From contig JAZDIP010000101.1 in the NCBI GenBank assembly GCA_043804925.1, forward strand, positions 1 through 31,091: a DNA stretch of 31,091 bases. Reading direction: 5' to 3'. Shown here in pieces: positions 1-7,471 of this stretch (position 1 is the stretch's first letter; each line of letters opens with the position of its first letter). The notes below the pieces were generated by a model, which saw nothing but the letters and a program-made list of their open reading frames with translations, made no database searches and was not told where the DNA came from. A program made the translations under genes and the position numbers. The stretch is from ChocPot-Mid sp043804925. GTDB taxonomy: Bacteria > Bacteroidota > Ignavibacteria > Kapaibacteriales > UBA2268.

Positions 1-1
1 A

Positions 2-1576
2 GAATCGCTTCGTAAAAGCCAAATGCAGCTCTCTAATGCATTGGAAATTGCACATCTTGGTCCCTGGGAATATGATGTCAAAAAGGATGAATTTACGTTC
101 AATGACCATTTCTATAAAATATTCCGTACTACGGCAGAGCAGGTCGGCGGATATGTAATGACGTCAGCAGAGTATGCCCGGCGTTTTGTCCATCCGGATG
201 ATATGCAAGTGGTAGGAGAAGAAATCCGAAAAGCTATAGAAACTACAGACCCCAAGTTCAACCGGCAAATAGAACACCGATTCTTATACTCCGACGGAAC
301 AATTGGTTACATAAATGTCCGGTTTTTTATAATAAAGGATAAAAATGGAAATACCGTTAAAACCTATGGTGTGAATCAAGACATCACCGAGCGCAAAAAA
401 GCGGAAGAAGAACTGATTTTAGCAAAAGAAGAAGCCGAAAAACTTAGTAAGATAAAAGGCAATTTCCTTGCTAACATGAGCCATGAGATGCGAACTCCCA
501 TGATTGGCATTTTGGGTTTTGCCAAACTCCTCGAGAGTGAACTTCATAAAGTTGACCAAAAAGACATGGCAAAAATGATAGTTTCCAGTGGAGACCGGCT
601 GATGGAAACTCTTAATCTGATACTTGATTTATCGGCTATTGAATCTAATAAGGTTAACATCTGCTTAAACGAAGTTAGCATACCATTTGCCGTTTATGAT
701 TCTGCAGAGCTTTATCAACCTATTGCAAACAGAAAAAACCTGTATTTACGGACAAATATAATTGATGAGGAAGTAACTGCAAATCTCGATGAAAGTTTAT
801 TGAACAAAATTCTAAATAACCTAATCAATAATGCAATTAAATATACAGATAATGGAGGTTTAACCGTTGAAGTAGATTCTGAAATAATTGGTGACGAAAC
901 AAATGCTGTGATAAGAGTTATTGATACAGGCATTGGAATTGCAAAAGAGTCTCAGGAAGTAATTTTTGAGGAATTCAGGCAGGTAAGCGAAGGCATCAGC
1001 AGAAATTTTGACGGTACCGGACTTGGTTTGACTATTACAAAAAAGAATGTTGAAATAATGGGTGGCACTATTACAGTCGAAAGTGAAGTTGGAAAAGGTT
1101 CAACATTTACAGTTAAATTCCCTGCTATGAGTTGTGGCACAAAGGTATCAGACAAATCTAAATCCAAACAAGAAAAAGCAGAAGAAGTAAAAAAACCAAA
1201 ACTACCGAAAATCCTTCTTGTCGAAGACGACCTTCCAAGCCGTATTCTCACAGAGAGATACTTAAGAGATTTATGCGAGATTGACTATGCATCAAACACT
1301 GATAAAGCAATCGAAATGGCAGAGAAATATAATTATCCTGCTATATTGATGGACATAAACTTAGGAAAAGGAAAAAGCGGATTGGACGTTACGGAAAAAT
1401 TACGAGGTATGAAAAATTATAAAGACACACCAATAATAGCTATGACTGCTTTCGCTATGAAAGGAGACAAGGAAGAATTTCTCAGCAAAGGATGCAGTGA
1501 TTATATATCAAAACCTTTTGATAAAGAAGATATTGTAGAAAAAATTGATAAGATATTAAAAAATATTGAGACATAA
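2..1576 (+). CDS. PAS hybrid sensor histidine kinase with C-terminal receiver (5' end outside window)
   Basis: Sensor kinase that would autophosphorylate on His and relay phosphate to its own receiver. The frame is open to the window edge (E-S-L-R-K-S-Q before the first Met at 23), and this upstream stretch looks like a PAS linker, so the gene begins outside. Numbering from Met 23: PAS fold about 5-125, ending in the usual D-I-T-E-R-K-K-A-E-E-E-L; short coiled coil; HisKA H-box with His154 (SHEMRTP); HATPase N-box about 261-275, G1 at Asp301 (DTGIGI), G2 GTGLGL 331-336; receiver about 396-515 with acidic cluster EDD 401-403, phosphoacceptor Asp444, Thr475 and Lys497. All catalytic residues are present. 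No membrane segment is visible in this part, but more sensory domains may lie upstream. No DNA-binding output follows. The kinase call is secure; the signal is unknown. Confidence 0.95.
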   Translation, partial: ESLRKSQMQLSNALEIAHLGPWEYDVKKDEFTFNDHFYKIFRTTAEQVGGYVMTSAEYARRFVHPDDMQVVGEEIRKAIETTDPKFNRQIEHRFLYSDGTIGYINVRFFIIKDKNGNTVKTYGVNQDITERKKAEEELILAKEEAEKLSKIKGNFLANMSHEMRTPMIGILGFAKLLESELHKVDQKDMAKMIVSSGDRLMETLNLILDLSAIESNKVNICLNEVSIPFAVYDSAELYQPIANRKNLYLRTNIIDEEVTANLDESLLNKILNNLINNAIKYTDNGGLTVEVDSEIIGDETNAVIRVIDTGIGIAKESQEVIFEEFRQVSEGISRNFDGTGLGLTITKKNVEIMGGTITVESEVGKGSTFTVKFPAMSCGTKVSDKSKSKQEKAEEVKKPKLPKILLVEDDLPSRILTERYLRDLCEIDYASNTDKAIEMAEKYNYPAILMDINLGKGKSGLDVTEKLRGMKNYKDTPIIAMTAFAMKGDKEEFLSKGCSDYISKPFDKEDIVEKIDKILKNIET

Positions 1577-1631
1577 AAATGTTTAGATAGTTTTCAAATA
1601 CAAAATTACAGAAATATCCAGTGGAAATTGA

Positions 1632-1820
1632 AACATACAAACTGAAATATATCTTGTAAATTCCTTCGGCGTTAGAGTAAAAACAATTGTCAGCAAAGAA
1701 GCAAGCAAAGGAATTTACAGTGTAGATACAGATTTAAACGACATCGGCTCCGGCTTGTATTTCATTATTCTGCAAACACCGACATTCAGGAAAGCGGAGA
1801 AGGTGGAGATAGTTAAGTGA
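1632..1820 (+). pseudogene. Orphan T9SS type A sorting-domain remnant
   Basis: An open frame without a plausible start reads N-S-F-G-V-R-V-K, then a stretch ending S-G-L-Y-F-I-I-L-Q-T and a closing K-A-E-K-V-E-I-V-K before TGA. This is the pattern of the C-terminal sorting domain (hydrophobic strand, NSFG turn, SGLYFI strand, Lys-ending strand) that sends proteins through the type IX secretion system. An in-frame TGA at 1629-1631 cuts it off upstream, and the hybrid kinase gene ends only about 55 bases before. I infer the 3' relic of a lost T9SS cargo gene. A frameshift or assembly error is an alternative. Confidence 0.6.
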
Positions 1821-1928
1821 TAATTAATGGTAAATTTGTATTTTTGTTTTTCAAAAGTTCAGTGGTAATGTATTGGTACTTAAATGTTACTTGCTATATG
1901 TAACTAATTGATATATATAAGATAAATT

Positions 1929-1956
1929 CCCCTCTAAAAAGAGGGGGTTAGGGGGT
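1929..1956. repeat. C/G-run hairpin repeat before T9SS gene
   Basis: CCCCTC (1929-1934) and GAGGGG (1941-1946) form a perfect 6-bp stem around TAAAAA, followed by a further G-run (1951-1955). The G/C runs stand out against the AT-rich surroundings. It sits 19 bases upstream of the chosen ATG of the next gene, so it lies in that gene's leader. It resembles dispersed intergenic repeats rather than a terminator, since no T-run follows on either strand. Confidence 0.5.
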
Positions 1957-1974
1957 GTGTTAAGGAGAAACATT

Positions 1975-3288
1975 ATGAAAACAAAAATATTAATTTTATT
2001 CGCAGTTATCGTAGGGACATATTGCAATGTGTCCCTACAGGCACAGGAACCGCTTCCCGATATAGTCTGGAACAAATATATTGATAATGCAAAAGTTGTT
2101 AAGTTTAGTCCAGATGGACAAAATGTTTTTATCGGAGTTAGAAATGATATTTTACAACTCGATGCTACAACCGGAGAAATTGTAAGAACTATGTATTATC
2201 ATAAAGCTCGAATTAAAAATATTTGTTTTTCTTCAACAGGTGATACAATAATATCATCCGGTGATGATGGCAGAATAGTTCTTTGGGATTACAAAACCGG
2301 TGATACAATAGAATATATTAGTGTTTTACGTGATATTAATATTGGAGCAGAATCTGATGCGTCATTCACACCAGATGGGAAAAGAATAATTACTTTAACC
2401 GGACTTATTGGCATTGATAAACCTCAAATTCTTATTATTAACATCGAAACAAAAGAGGTTATTAAAACTTTCATCGGAACATACAGTCAAACAGATAATT
2501 TGGCAATATCTAGTGATGGCAAGTATTTTTCTTTTTGGGATTTCCGAGGAACTAAAGGCATCCTTTTCTTAATGGATATGAATACATACAAAGAAATTGC
2601 AAGGATAGAATATCCTGATGATGGTCTATATGATAATGCTTTTTCATGGGACAGTAGAATACTTGCTGCCATGACTGACCGAAATGGAATATTTCTTTGG
2701 GATATAGCAACATTAAAGTTAATAAAGAATTTTAGATTCAATAATATCCTTGATTTAAGGAATGGAATGAGACGAGTCAGTTTTTCAAGAGATTCAAAGA
2801 ATATAATATTTGGTTATTATGACTATGATGATTATGACCCAAATAAATTAATTGTATGGAATATTGAAAAAGATACGTTGGTTTATGAATACTCTTGTTC
2901 AGGAACAAAATCAATTGATATATCAAAGGATGATGATATTATAACAGCTGGATTTGTTTTTATGGAAGGAGATTATGTTTATTTACTCAGACCAAATTGG
3001 AAAGTAACAAAAGTTGAAGATAATTTCACAAATAATTTAAAATATTCCTACAACAACAGCATACTAAAAATATTCTTCGATGAAGAATTGTTTGAAAAAC
3101 CGAAAATTAACATTTATAACATTTTGGGCGTAGGGGCGAACGGCCGTTCGCCCGTACAGCATTATTTATCACCCCTACAAAACGGCAACGAAATCGAAAT
3201 TGATTTGGAATATTTGACATCAGGAGTTTATTTTGTAGTTGTGGATTTTGCGGGAAAAAGGAGTGTGGTGAAGATATTGAAGGATTAA
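1975..3288 (+). CDS. Secreted WD40-like beta-propeller protein with T9SS sorting domain
   Basis: Predicted exported beta-propeller protein of unknown partner. ATG at 1975 is chosen over an upstream in-frame GTG (1957) because AAGGAGA (1962-1968) is well spaced before it and a signal peptide starts there (MKTKILILFAVIVG...). Repeated blade motifs are visible: F-S-P-D-G, F-S-S-T-G-D, S-S-G-D-D-G-R-I-V-L-W-D, F-T-P-D-G-K, I-F-L-W-D. These fill about residues 35-345. The C-terminus (about 365-437) is a T9SS type A sorting domain with I-Y-N-I-L-G, T-S-G-V-Y-F-V-V-V and a basic end, so the protein should cross the outer membrane. Two 28-bp palindromes lie inside the gene, one in the signal peptide (2011-2038) and one in the sorting domain (3130-3157). 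Domain class is confident; ligand unknown. Confidence 0.85.
   Translation: MKTKILILFAVIVGTYCNVSLQAQEPLPDIVWNKYIDNAKVVKFSPDGQNVFIGVRNDILQLDATTGEIVRTMYYHKARIKNICFSSTGDTIISSGDDGRIVLWDYKTGDTIEYISVLRDINIGAESDASFTPDGKRIITLTGLIGIDKPQILIINIETKEVIKTFIGTYSQTDNLAISSDGKYFSFWDFRGTKGILFLMDMNTYKEIARIEYPDDGLYDNAFSWDSRILAAMTDRNGIFLWDIATLKLIKNFRFNNILDLRNGMRRVSFSRDSKNIIFGYYDYDDYDPNKLIVWNIEKDTLVYEYSCSGTKSIDISKDDDIITAGFVFMEGDYVYLLRPNWKVTKVEDNFTNNLKYSYNNSILKIFFDEELFEKPKINIYNILGVGANGRSPVQHYLSPLQNGNEIEIDLEYLTSGVYFVVVDFAGKRSVVKILKD
2011..2038. repeat. 28-bp in-frame palindromic element, copy 1
   Basis: Starts GTAGGGACA and ends TGTCCCTAC. The 12-base arms pair with one mismatch around a TGCA centre. It begins exactly at codon 13 of the gene and is read V-G-T-Y-C-N-V-S-L, with Q completed by the next two bases. 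It therefore encodes the end of the signal-peptide core and the region before the expected cleavage site (L-Q-A-Q). Same outer sequence, length and frame as copies 2 and 3. Confidence 0.7.
3130..3157. repeat. 28-bp in-frame palindromic element, copy 2
   Basis: Starts GTAGGGGCGAACGG and ends CCGTTCGCCCGTAC. The 14-base arms pair with one mismatch and no loop. It begins in codon phase 1 and reads V-G-A-N-G-R-S-P-V, with Q completed by the next two bases, directly after I-Y-N-I-L-G of the T9SS sorting domain. A CCCCTAC at 3172-3178 could be a second right end, giving an alternative outer boundary. Confidence 0.8.
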
Positions 3289-3325
3289 TAATTTTCTAAA
3301 TCCGAGTATGTAAAGGAGAAATATT

Positions 3326-3595
3326 ATGAATACCACAGTATTAGATAAAATGACAGAAACACAACCTGTGGCAATCAATGCCTGGGCTAAGGATAGAATG
3401 ATTTATATTGAACTGACTGATTTTCGGATAATAGCTTTCCCTGCCGATAGGTTCATTATATTAAAAAATGCAACAAATGAACAATTGCAGAAAGTCGAGC
3501 TGCGATTGAATGGTTTTGCATTGCGTTGGGAGGAATTGGACGAAGATATTACAGTAAAAGGTATTTTGGAAGGTCGGTTCCAGCTTTCTCAATAA
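3326..3595 (+). CDS. DUF2442 family small protein
   Basis: An 89-residue protein whose core matches the DUF2442 pattern: E-L-T-D-F-R-I-I-A-F-P-A-D-R-F near residues 29-43, an A-T-N-E-Q-L-Q-K-V-E-L helix, then W-E-E-L-D-E-D-I-T-V-K-G-I-L-E-G-R. AAAGGAGA stands just before the ATG. In other genomes DUF2442 genes often pair with a DUF4160 gene in toxin-antitoxin-like couples. No such partner lies on either side here; instead the gene sits between two T9SS cargo genes on the same strand. No signal peptide, so cytoplasmic. The family call is good; the function is unknown. Confidence 0.8.
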   Translation: MNTTVLDKMTETQPVAINAWAKDRMIYIELTDFRIIAFPADRFIILKNATNEQLQKVELRLNGFALRWEELDEDITVKGILEGRFQLSQ

Positions 3596-3662
3596 AAATC
3601 TTCCTCTTTTTTTGAGACGTTTTTGCTGTTTTTGTGTCTTTGTAGTAAAAAGGAATGCAGAA

Positions 3663-4514
3663 ATGAAAAAAGTATTACGAATTTGTCAAATCTTGATTCT
3701 CACAGGAATAATTTCATTCTTGTTTTCTTTAAATGCTAATGGTCAGACTTATCAAGATTCTTGCTTTAGACTTATTTGGGAACATAATCCAGATAAAGAA
3801 TATTATAATCCTGATTCTGTTATGTACGATTCATGTGTATGTGGAGATGTCTTTGAATATTTTTATAATAATGATAGGACACTTCCTAAACAATATTTTT
3901 ATGCAAAAAAATGGTTTATTGTAGATCTTCCATTTGGAGCATTAGATGTACCACAAGGCTCTCCTGATACTATTATAACAAGATTATGGTCGGATATTAG
4001 TACTACATTTTCAAACTTGCGTTCTGGTTTGGAAGAAATGGAAAACATTTTTGGAACTTATATTTTACAAAAAAGGTTTCCAGATGATGTTGATTCATCT
4101 ATTGGTACAAGTACTGTATTTTTAATAAAATTTGATAATTATGTTCACATTGATAATGTCATTGATTCCCTAAAAAATATAACGGACATTATGAATACAG
4201 GATATTTGAGAAAGTATGATTTTAATCCATTTATTTCCGTTAAAGATAATTTATTAATAAATAAATTTGTACTTTTCCCTAATCCCGCAAGCGAATATAT
4301 CGAAATAATTGTAGGGGTGAACGGCAGTTCGCCCGTACGGAAACATGTTATTCAAATATATAATATTTATGGGGAACAATTATTTGAACAGGCAACCAGA
4401 TTAAACCGGAACAATTTGCCCCTATGGATTGATGTTTCTGGATTTCCAAACGGAATATATTTTATCCGTATTGGTGGAAATTTTCAAAAGTTTGTAGTAT
4501 TACGAAATAACTAA
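3663..4514 (+). CDS. Secreted protein of unknown function with T9SS sorting domain
   Basis: About 283 residues. ATG 3663 is preferred: AAAAAGGA precedes it and a signal peptide follows directly (MKKVLRICQILILTG...ANGQ). An upstream in-frame TTG at 3612 would add residues from a sequence resembling a dispersed T/G-rich repeat, so I reject it. The middle (about 25-195) is acidic and aromatic-rich with several Cys near the start (D-S-C-F, D-S-C-V-C-G) and matches no family I recognise. The C-terminus is a T9SS type A sorting domain: L-F-P-N-P-A-S-E-Y-I-E-I, I-Q-I-Y-N-I-Y-G-E, F-P-N-G-I-Y-F-I-R-I. A 28-bp palindrome (4311-4338) interrupts this domain between the first two strands without breaking the frame. 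Likely surface-exposed or released. Confidence 0.75.
   Translation: MKKVLRICQILILTGIISFLFSLNANGQTYQDSCFRLIWEHNPDKEYYNPDSVMYDSCVCGDVFEYFYNNDRTLPKQYFYAKKWFIVDLPFGALDVPQGSPDTIITRLWSDISTTFSNLRSGLEEMENIFGTYILQKRFPDDVDSSIGTSTVFLIKFDNYVHIDNVIDSLKNITDIMNTGYLRKYDFNPFISVKDNLLINKFVLFPNPASEYIEIIVGVNGSSPVRKHVIQIYNIYGEQLFEQATRLNRNNLPLWIDVSGFPNGIYFIRIGGNFQKFVVLRNN
4311..4338. repeat. 28-bp in-frame palindromic element, copy 3
   Basis: Starts GTAGGGGTGAACGG and ends AGTTCGCCCGTAC, nearly identical to copy 2 (25 of 28 bases). It begins in codon phase 1 and reads V-G-V-N-G-S-S-P-V, with R completed by the next two bases. It lies between the E-Y-I-E-I strand and the I-Q-I-Y-N-I-Y-G strand of a T9SS sorting domain, where family members normally carry a short loop. 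Confidence 0.8.
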
Positions 4515-4795
4515 ATCAAATTAATCATTTAATCAGATTAATCAGTGGTTAAGACAATGGATAATGAATGAATAGCCACGAGTTTCAACTCGTGGATATA
4601 TGAGTTTTTTCCGGTTCCCGGACTTTAGCCCATTATGTTTCGGTGGCTAAAGCCGGAAGTTCGTTGTTCATTTTTCCACGACTTGAAAGTCGTGGCTAGT
4701 GAAAAAATCCCAAAAAGTTTTGTAAGTTGTTTTAAAAATTTGATTATTTTTAAATTGATTGCAAATTGCAAAATTGCAAAATTGAAAATTATATT
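4515..4795. repeat. Intergenic palindrome cluster
   Basis: No gene is supported. A loose 8-9 base repeat (TTAATCA variants) follows the upstream stop codon. Two perfect palindromes with 9-base arms and 2-base centres lie at 4576-4595 (CCACGAGTT arm) and 4676-4695 (CCACGACTT arm), exactly 100 bases apart. Between them CTTTAGCC (4623-4630) pairs with GGCTAAAG (4645-4652). Then comes an imperfect TTGCAAAA repeat (about 4757-4785). A reverse-strand open frame across this region just reads through the repeats and I do not count it as a gene. Confidence 0.65.
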
Positions 4796-4830
4796 AACTG
4801 ACAACGGATAACTGAAAACAGATAACAATG
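4796..4830. repeat. Period-7 tandem array before receiver-PP2C gene
   Basis: Five heptads in phase: AACTGAC, AACGGAT, AACTGAA, AACAGAT, AACAATG. The last contains the ATG start codon of the next gene, so the array occupies the whole ribosome-binding region and no AGGAG-like site is visible. Same period as the arrays at 9848, 14821, 25163 and 27046. Confidence 0.55.
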
Positions 4831-6066
4831 ATATCTTTACTTGACATAGAATATCCAAGAACACCCGTGATTCTTATTTTTGATACAAATCAAAATCATC
4901 TGAAAGAGACAGGGGATTTATTGAGTGATACGGGATACAAGGTATTTTTAGCTGATACAGCGAATTCAGTTCAACACCTTCTTCAAATATCGCAACCTGA
5001 TATAATCGTTGTGAATATTGAGACTTCGGCTTCAATCGGCTTTAAAATATGTGAAAACATCCGAAATATCGGTATGTGTCCTGACACGCCAATTATATTT
5101 ATTGCATCCGAAATAAATACAAGTGATATATTAAGAGGATTTAAATTAGGTGCTGTTGATTACATTGTCAAACCATTTGAACCGGCAGTATTTTTTGCCC
5201 GGCTGAAATCACACCTGATGTTGAAATTTTCACGTGAAGAATTGAAGAATACTACAATACAATTGAATAATATCAACCGTGAACTAGCAAAAATATATTC
5301 TGAAAAAGACAAGTATTTATCCATAATCTCGAAAGAACTGCAAACTGCTTCGGATTATGTTATTTCAATTTTACCTTCACCTGTAAACAAAGGTTCGATA
5401 AGAACAAGTTGGAAATTTGTTCCTTCAACAAAATTAGGCGGTGATTCTTTCGGTTACCATTGGGTTGACGATGAGCATTGGGCAGTGTATTTGTTGGATG
5501 TATGCTATCATGGTATAGGTCCTGCATTGCTTTCCATATCTGTCCTGAATACTTTAAGACAACAAAACCTGAGAAAGACTGATTTCAGGCAACCTTGGGA
5601 GGTTTTGACTTCTCTTAACAAAGTTTTTCAGATGACTGAACATAACGAGATGTATTTTTCAATCTGGTATGGAGTTTATAATAAAAAAACACGTTTGATG
5701 AATTTTGCTTCGGCAGGACATCCTCCTGCTTTGTTGCTTGATTCTAAAGGAAATGACAGCTACTTGTCTTCAAAAAACATACTAATTGGGGTAGATGAGG
5801 ATTATGTATTTAAAGAGCAGACATTTAAAGTTACAAAGTCCTCAAGGTTATATATTTTTTCTGACGGTGTTTTCGAGATTTTGAAAGCTGACAAAAAACG
5901 TTGGACACTTGAAGAATTTAACAAGTTTTTGATTGAATCATCAAAGAAAAATAGCGAAGAAGGAACATCACTTGAAATGGACGATGCCTATAACCACGCT
6001 ATTAAATTGAGGAAAGGCAGAAAGCTCACTGATGATTTTTCAATACTTAAAGTCTCTTTTCTTTAG
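4828..6066 (+). CDS. Receiver-domain PP2C (SpoIIE/RsbU-type) phosphatase with Asn at the phosphoacceptor site
   Basis: Predicted cytoplasmic Ser/Thr phosphatase of the partner-switching type. The N-terminal receiver-like domain (about 12-130) keeps Asp19, Ser94 and Lys115 (V-K-P-F), but the position of the phosphoacceptor Asp is Asn63 (I-I-V-V-N-I-E) and the usual acidic pair is reduced to one Asp, so normal phosphorylation is unlikely. A linker helix (about 130-170) joins it to a PP2C domain with G-G-D (204-206), L-L-D-V-C-Y-H-G (222-229), A-S-A-G-H-P-P-A, S-D-G-V-F-E and the final T-D-D-F-S. The metal-binding Asp residues look intact. RsbU-like enzymes usually act on anti-sigma antagonists, but no STAS or RsbW-like gene is nearby. 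The start ATG lies at the edge of a heptad array. Confidence 0.88.
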   Translation: MISLLDIEYPRTPVILIFDTNQNHLKETGDLLSDTGYKVFLADTANSVQHLLQISQPDIIVVNIETSASIGFKICENIRNIGMCPDTPIIFIASEINTSDILRGFKLGAVDYIVKPFEPAVFFARLKSHLMLKFSREELKNTTIQLNNINRELAKIYSEKDKYLSIISKELQTASDYVISILPSPVNKGSIRTSWKFVPSTKLGGDSFGYHWVDDEHWAVYLLDVCYHGIGPALLSISVLNTLRQQNLRKTDFRQPWEVLTSLNKVFQMTEHNEMYFSIWYGVYNKKTRLMNFASAGHPPALLLDSKGNDSYLSSKNILIGVDEDYVFKEQTFKVTKSSRLYIFSDGVFEILKADKKRWTLEEFNKFLIESSKKNSEEGTSLEMDDAYNHAIKLRKGRKLTDDFSILKVSFL

Positions 6067-6163
6067 ATATATAATATTATTTTCTGTAATTTTGAAAGTT
6101 TATAATAAATTTTCTGAATGATTAATTTCAACTATTATTAAGGAAATGATAATTCAGTTAAAA

Positions 6164-6246
6164 TTGTCATTCCGGGCGAAACAGAATGAATCGAAGAATC
6201 CATTGATTTTTGGAACATGGATTACTCAATAGATTCGGAATGACAA
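6164..6246. repeat. 83-bp element with 11-bp terminal inverted repeats
   Basis: TTGTCATTCCG at 6164-6174 is the exact reverse complement of CGGAATGACAA at 6236-6246. The interior has imperfect internal symmetry (GAATCGAAGAATC). The GTCATTCC type end is a common dispersed repeat in many bacterial genomes. It fills the leader of the glycosyltransferase gene, ending 16 bases before its ATG. Confidence 0.65.
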
Positions 6247-6262
6247 AAAGAAAATAAAAAAC

Positions 6263-7456
6263 ATGGCAGAAAAAAAATTAAATATATTGTTTTTAACGGC
6301 AAGGTTTCCTTTTCCGGTAATCGGGGGAGACCGTTTAAAGCCGTATCATCTAATCTCATATTTGGCAAAGCATCATAATTTGACTCTCGTAACATTTTAT
6401 CACGGAGGTAAACCTCCCGATGAATATAAGAAAGCTATATCGGATTTGGGTGCTGAACTTTTTGTGATTCCTTTGCATACTTTTAGTGCAGGTTTAAAAG
6501 CTTTTTCAAAAATATTTAAATTCCCGCTGGAAATTGGATTTTACTCAAGCAAAAAGTATTTTCAAACTGTAAATGATTTATTAAATTCAAAGCAATTTGA
6601 TTTATCTTTTGCTTTTTTCATGCGAACCGCAGAGTATCTTAAAAACAAAAACATTAAAAAAGTTCTTATAGCCGAAGATTGCCGGACACTTTACCAGAAA
6701 AGGTCTTATGAAACGAGCAGTAATTTCATTCAAAAAATCGTGAGATTTTGGGAATACAAAATGCTTCAGCAGTATGAACCCAATATCGTTAATTGCTTTG
6801 ACGCTACAACTCTGGTTTCAGTTCAGGATATCGGAGCAATGGAAAAGCAAAATCCAAATGGCTCTTACTTTTTGTTAACCAACGGTACAGATATTGATTA
6901 TTTCAAACCAAAAGAAGGCAGCGAAAGAGAAGATATTTTATTTGCAGGCAAACTCGATGTTTGGGCAAATCAGCTGATGGTACAAAAAATAATAAATGAT
7001 ATTTTGCCCGAAATCCACAAAGTTTTGCCCGGCACAAAACTTAAAATTGTTGGTGCAAATCCTCCCAAACAGGTTTTGGATTTACGTTCGGATAAGGTTC
7101 AGGTAATTGCCAACGTACCGGACATGTTACCTTATCTTCAAAAAGCATCCTTGTTTCTTCATCCGCATAATGGAGGTTCAGGTATCCAAAATAAATTAAT
7201 CGAAGCGATGTCTTCAGGTTGTCCTGTTGTAACAACTCTAACAGGAAATCAGGGCATTAACGCAGAACACGGAAAAGAAGTATTGATTGGAAGAAATAAT
7301 ACCGAGTTGGCTTCTCATGCCGTACAGATATTGCAAAACAAAAGTTTTGCAGATAGTTTGTCAAAAAATGCAAGGGAATTAATTGTAAGAAAGTTATCAT
7401 GGGATACAGTCTATAGTGAACTGGATAATATTATTGACAAAGTTTTAAAGAAATAA
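6263..7456 (+). CDS. GT4-family glycosyltransferase
   Basis: Cytoplasmic retaining glycosyltransferase of GT-B fold, probably acting on envelope polysaccharide or glycan. The N-terminal Rossmann part starts I-L-F-L-T-A-R-F-P-F-P and has the G-G-D-R-L-K-P-Y-H-L segment of the PEP-CTERM/stp1-like sugar transferases. The acceptor-to-donor hinge is near T-N-G-T-D-I-D-Y-F (206-214). The donor-binding motif H-N-G-G-S-G-I-Q-N-K-L-I-E-A-M (302-316) carries the conserved Glu, followed by S-G-C-P-V-V. 397 residues is normal. The HAD phosphatase starts 15 bases downstream and DedA follows on the same strand, suggesting a three-gene unit. Donor and acceptor sugars cannot be read from sequence. Confidence 0.88.
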   Translation: MAEKKLNILFLTARFPFPVIGGDRLKPYHLISYLAKHHNLTLVTFYHGGKPPDEYKKAISDLGAELFVIPLHTFSAGLKAFSKIFKFPLEIGFYSSKKYFQTVNDLLNSKQFDLSFAFFMRTAEYLKNKNIKKVLIAEDCRTLYQKRSYETSSNFIQKIVRFWEYKMLQQYEPNIVNCFDATTLVSVQDIGAMEKQNPNGSYFLLTNGTDIDYFKPKEGSEREDILFAGKLDVWANQLMVQKIINDILPEIHKVLPGTKLKIVGANPPKQVLDLRSDKVQVIANVPDMLPYLQKASLFLHPHNGGSGIQNKLIEAMSSGCPVVTTLTGNQGINAEHGKEVLIGRNNTELASHAVQILQNKSFADSLSKNARELIVRKLSWDTVYSELDNIIDKVLKK

Positions 7457-7471
7457 ATTTAACGTTGAAAT

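Noticed and set aside
3612..3662. N-terminal extension of the T9SS gene from a TTG at 3612
   Set aside because: The added residues come from a T/G-rich stretch resembling dispersed repeats, and a good ribosome-binding site and signal peptide begin at ATG 3663.
4625..4864. Reverse-strand open frame of 79 codons
   Set aside because: It reads through the palindrome cluster and the start of the phosphatase gene, without start signal or recognisable domain.
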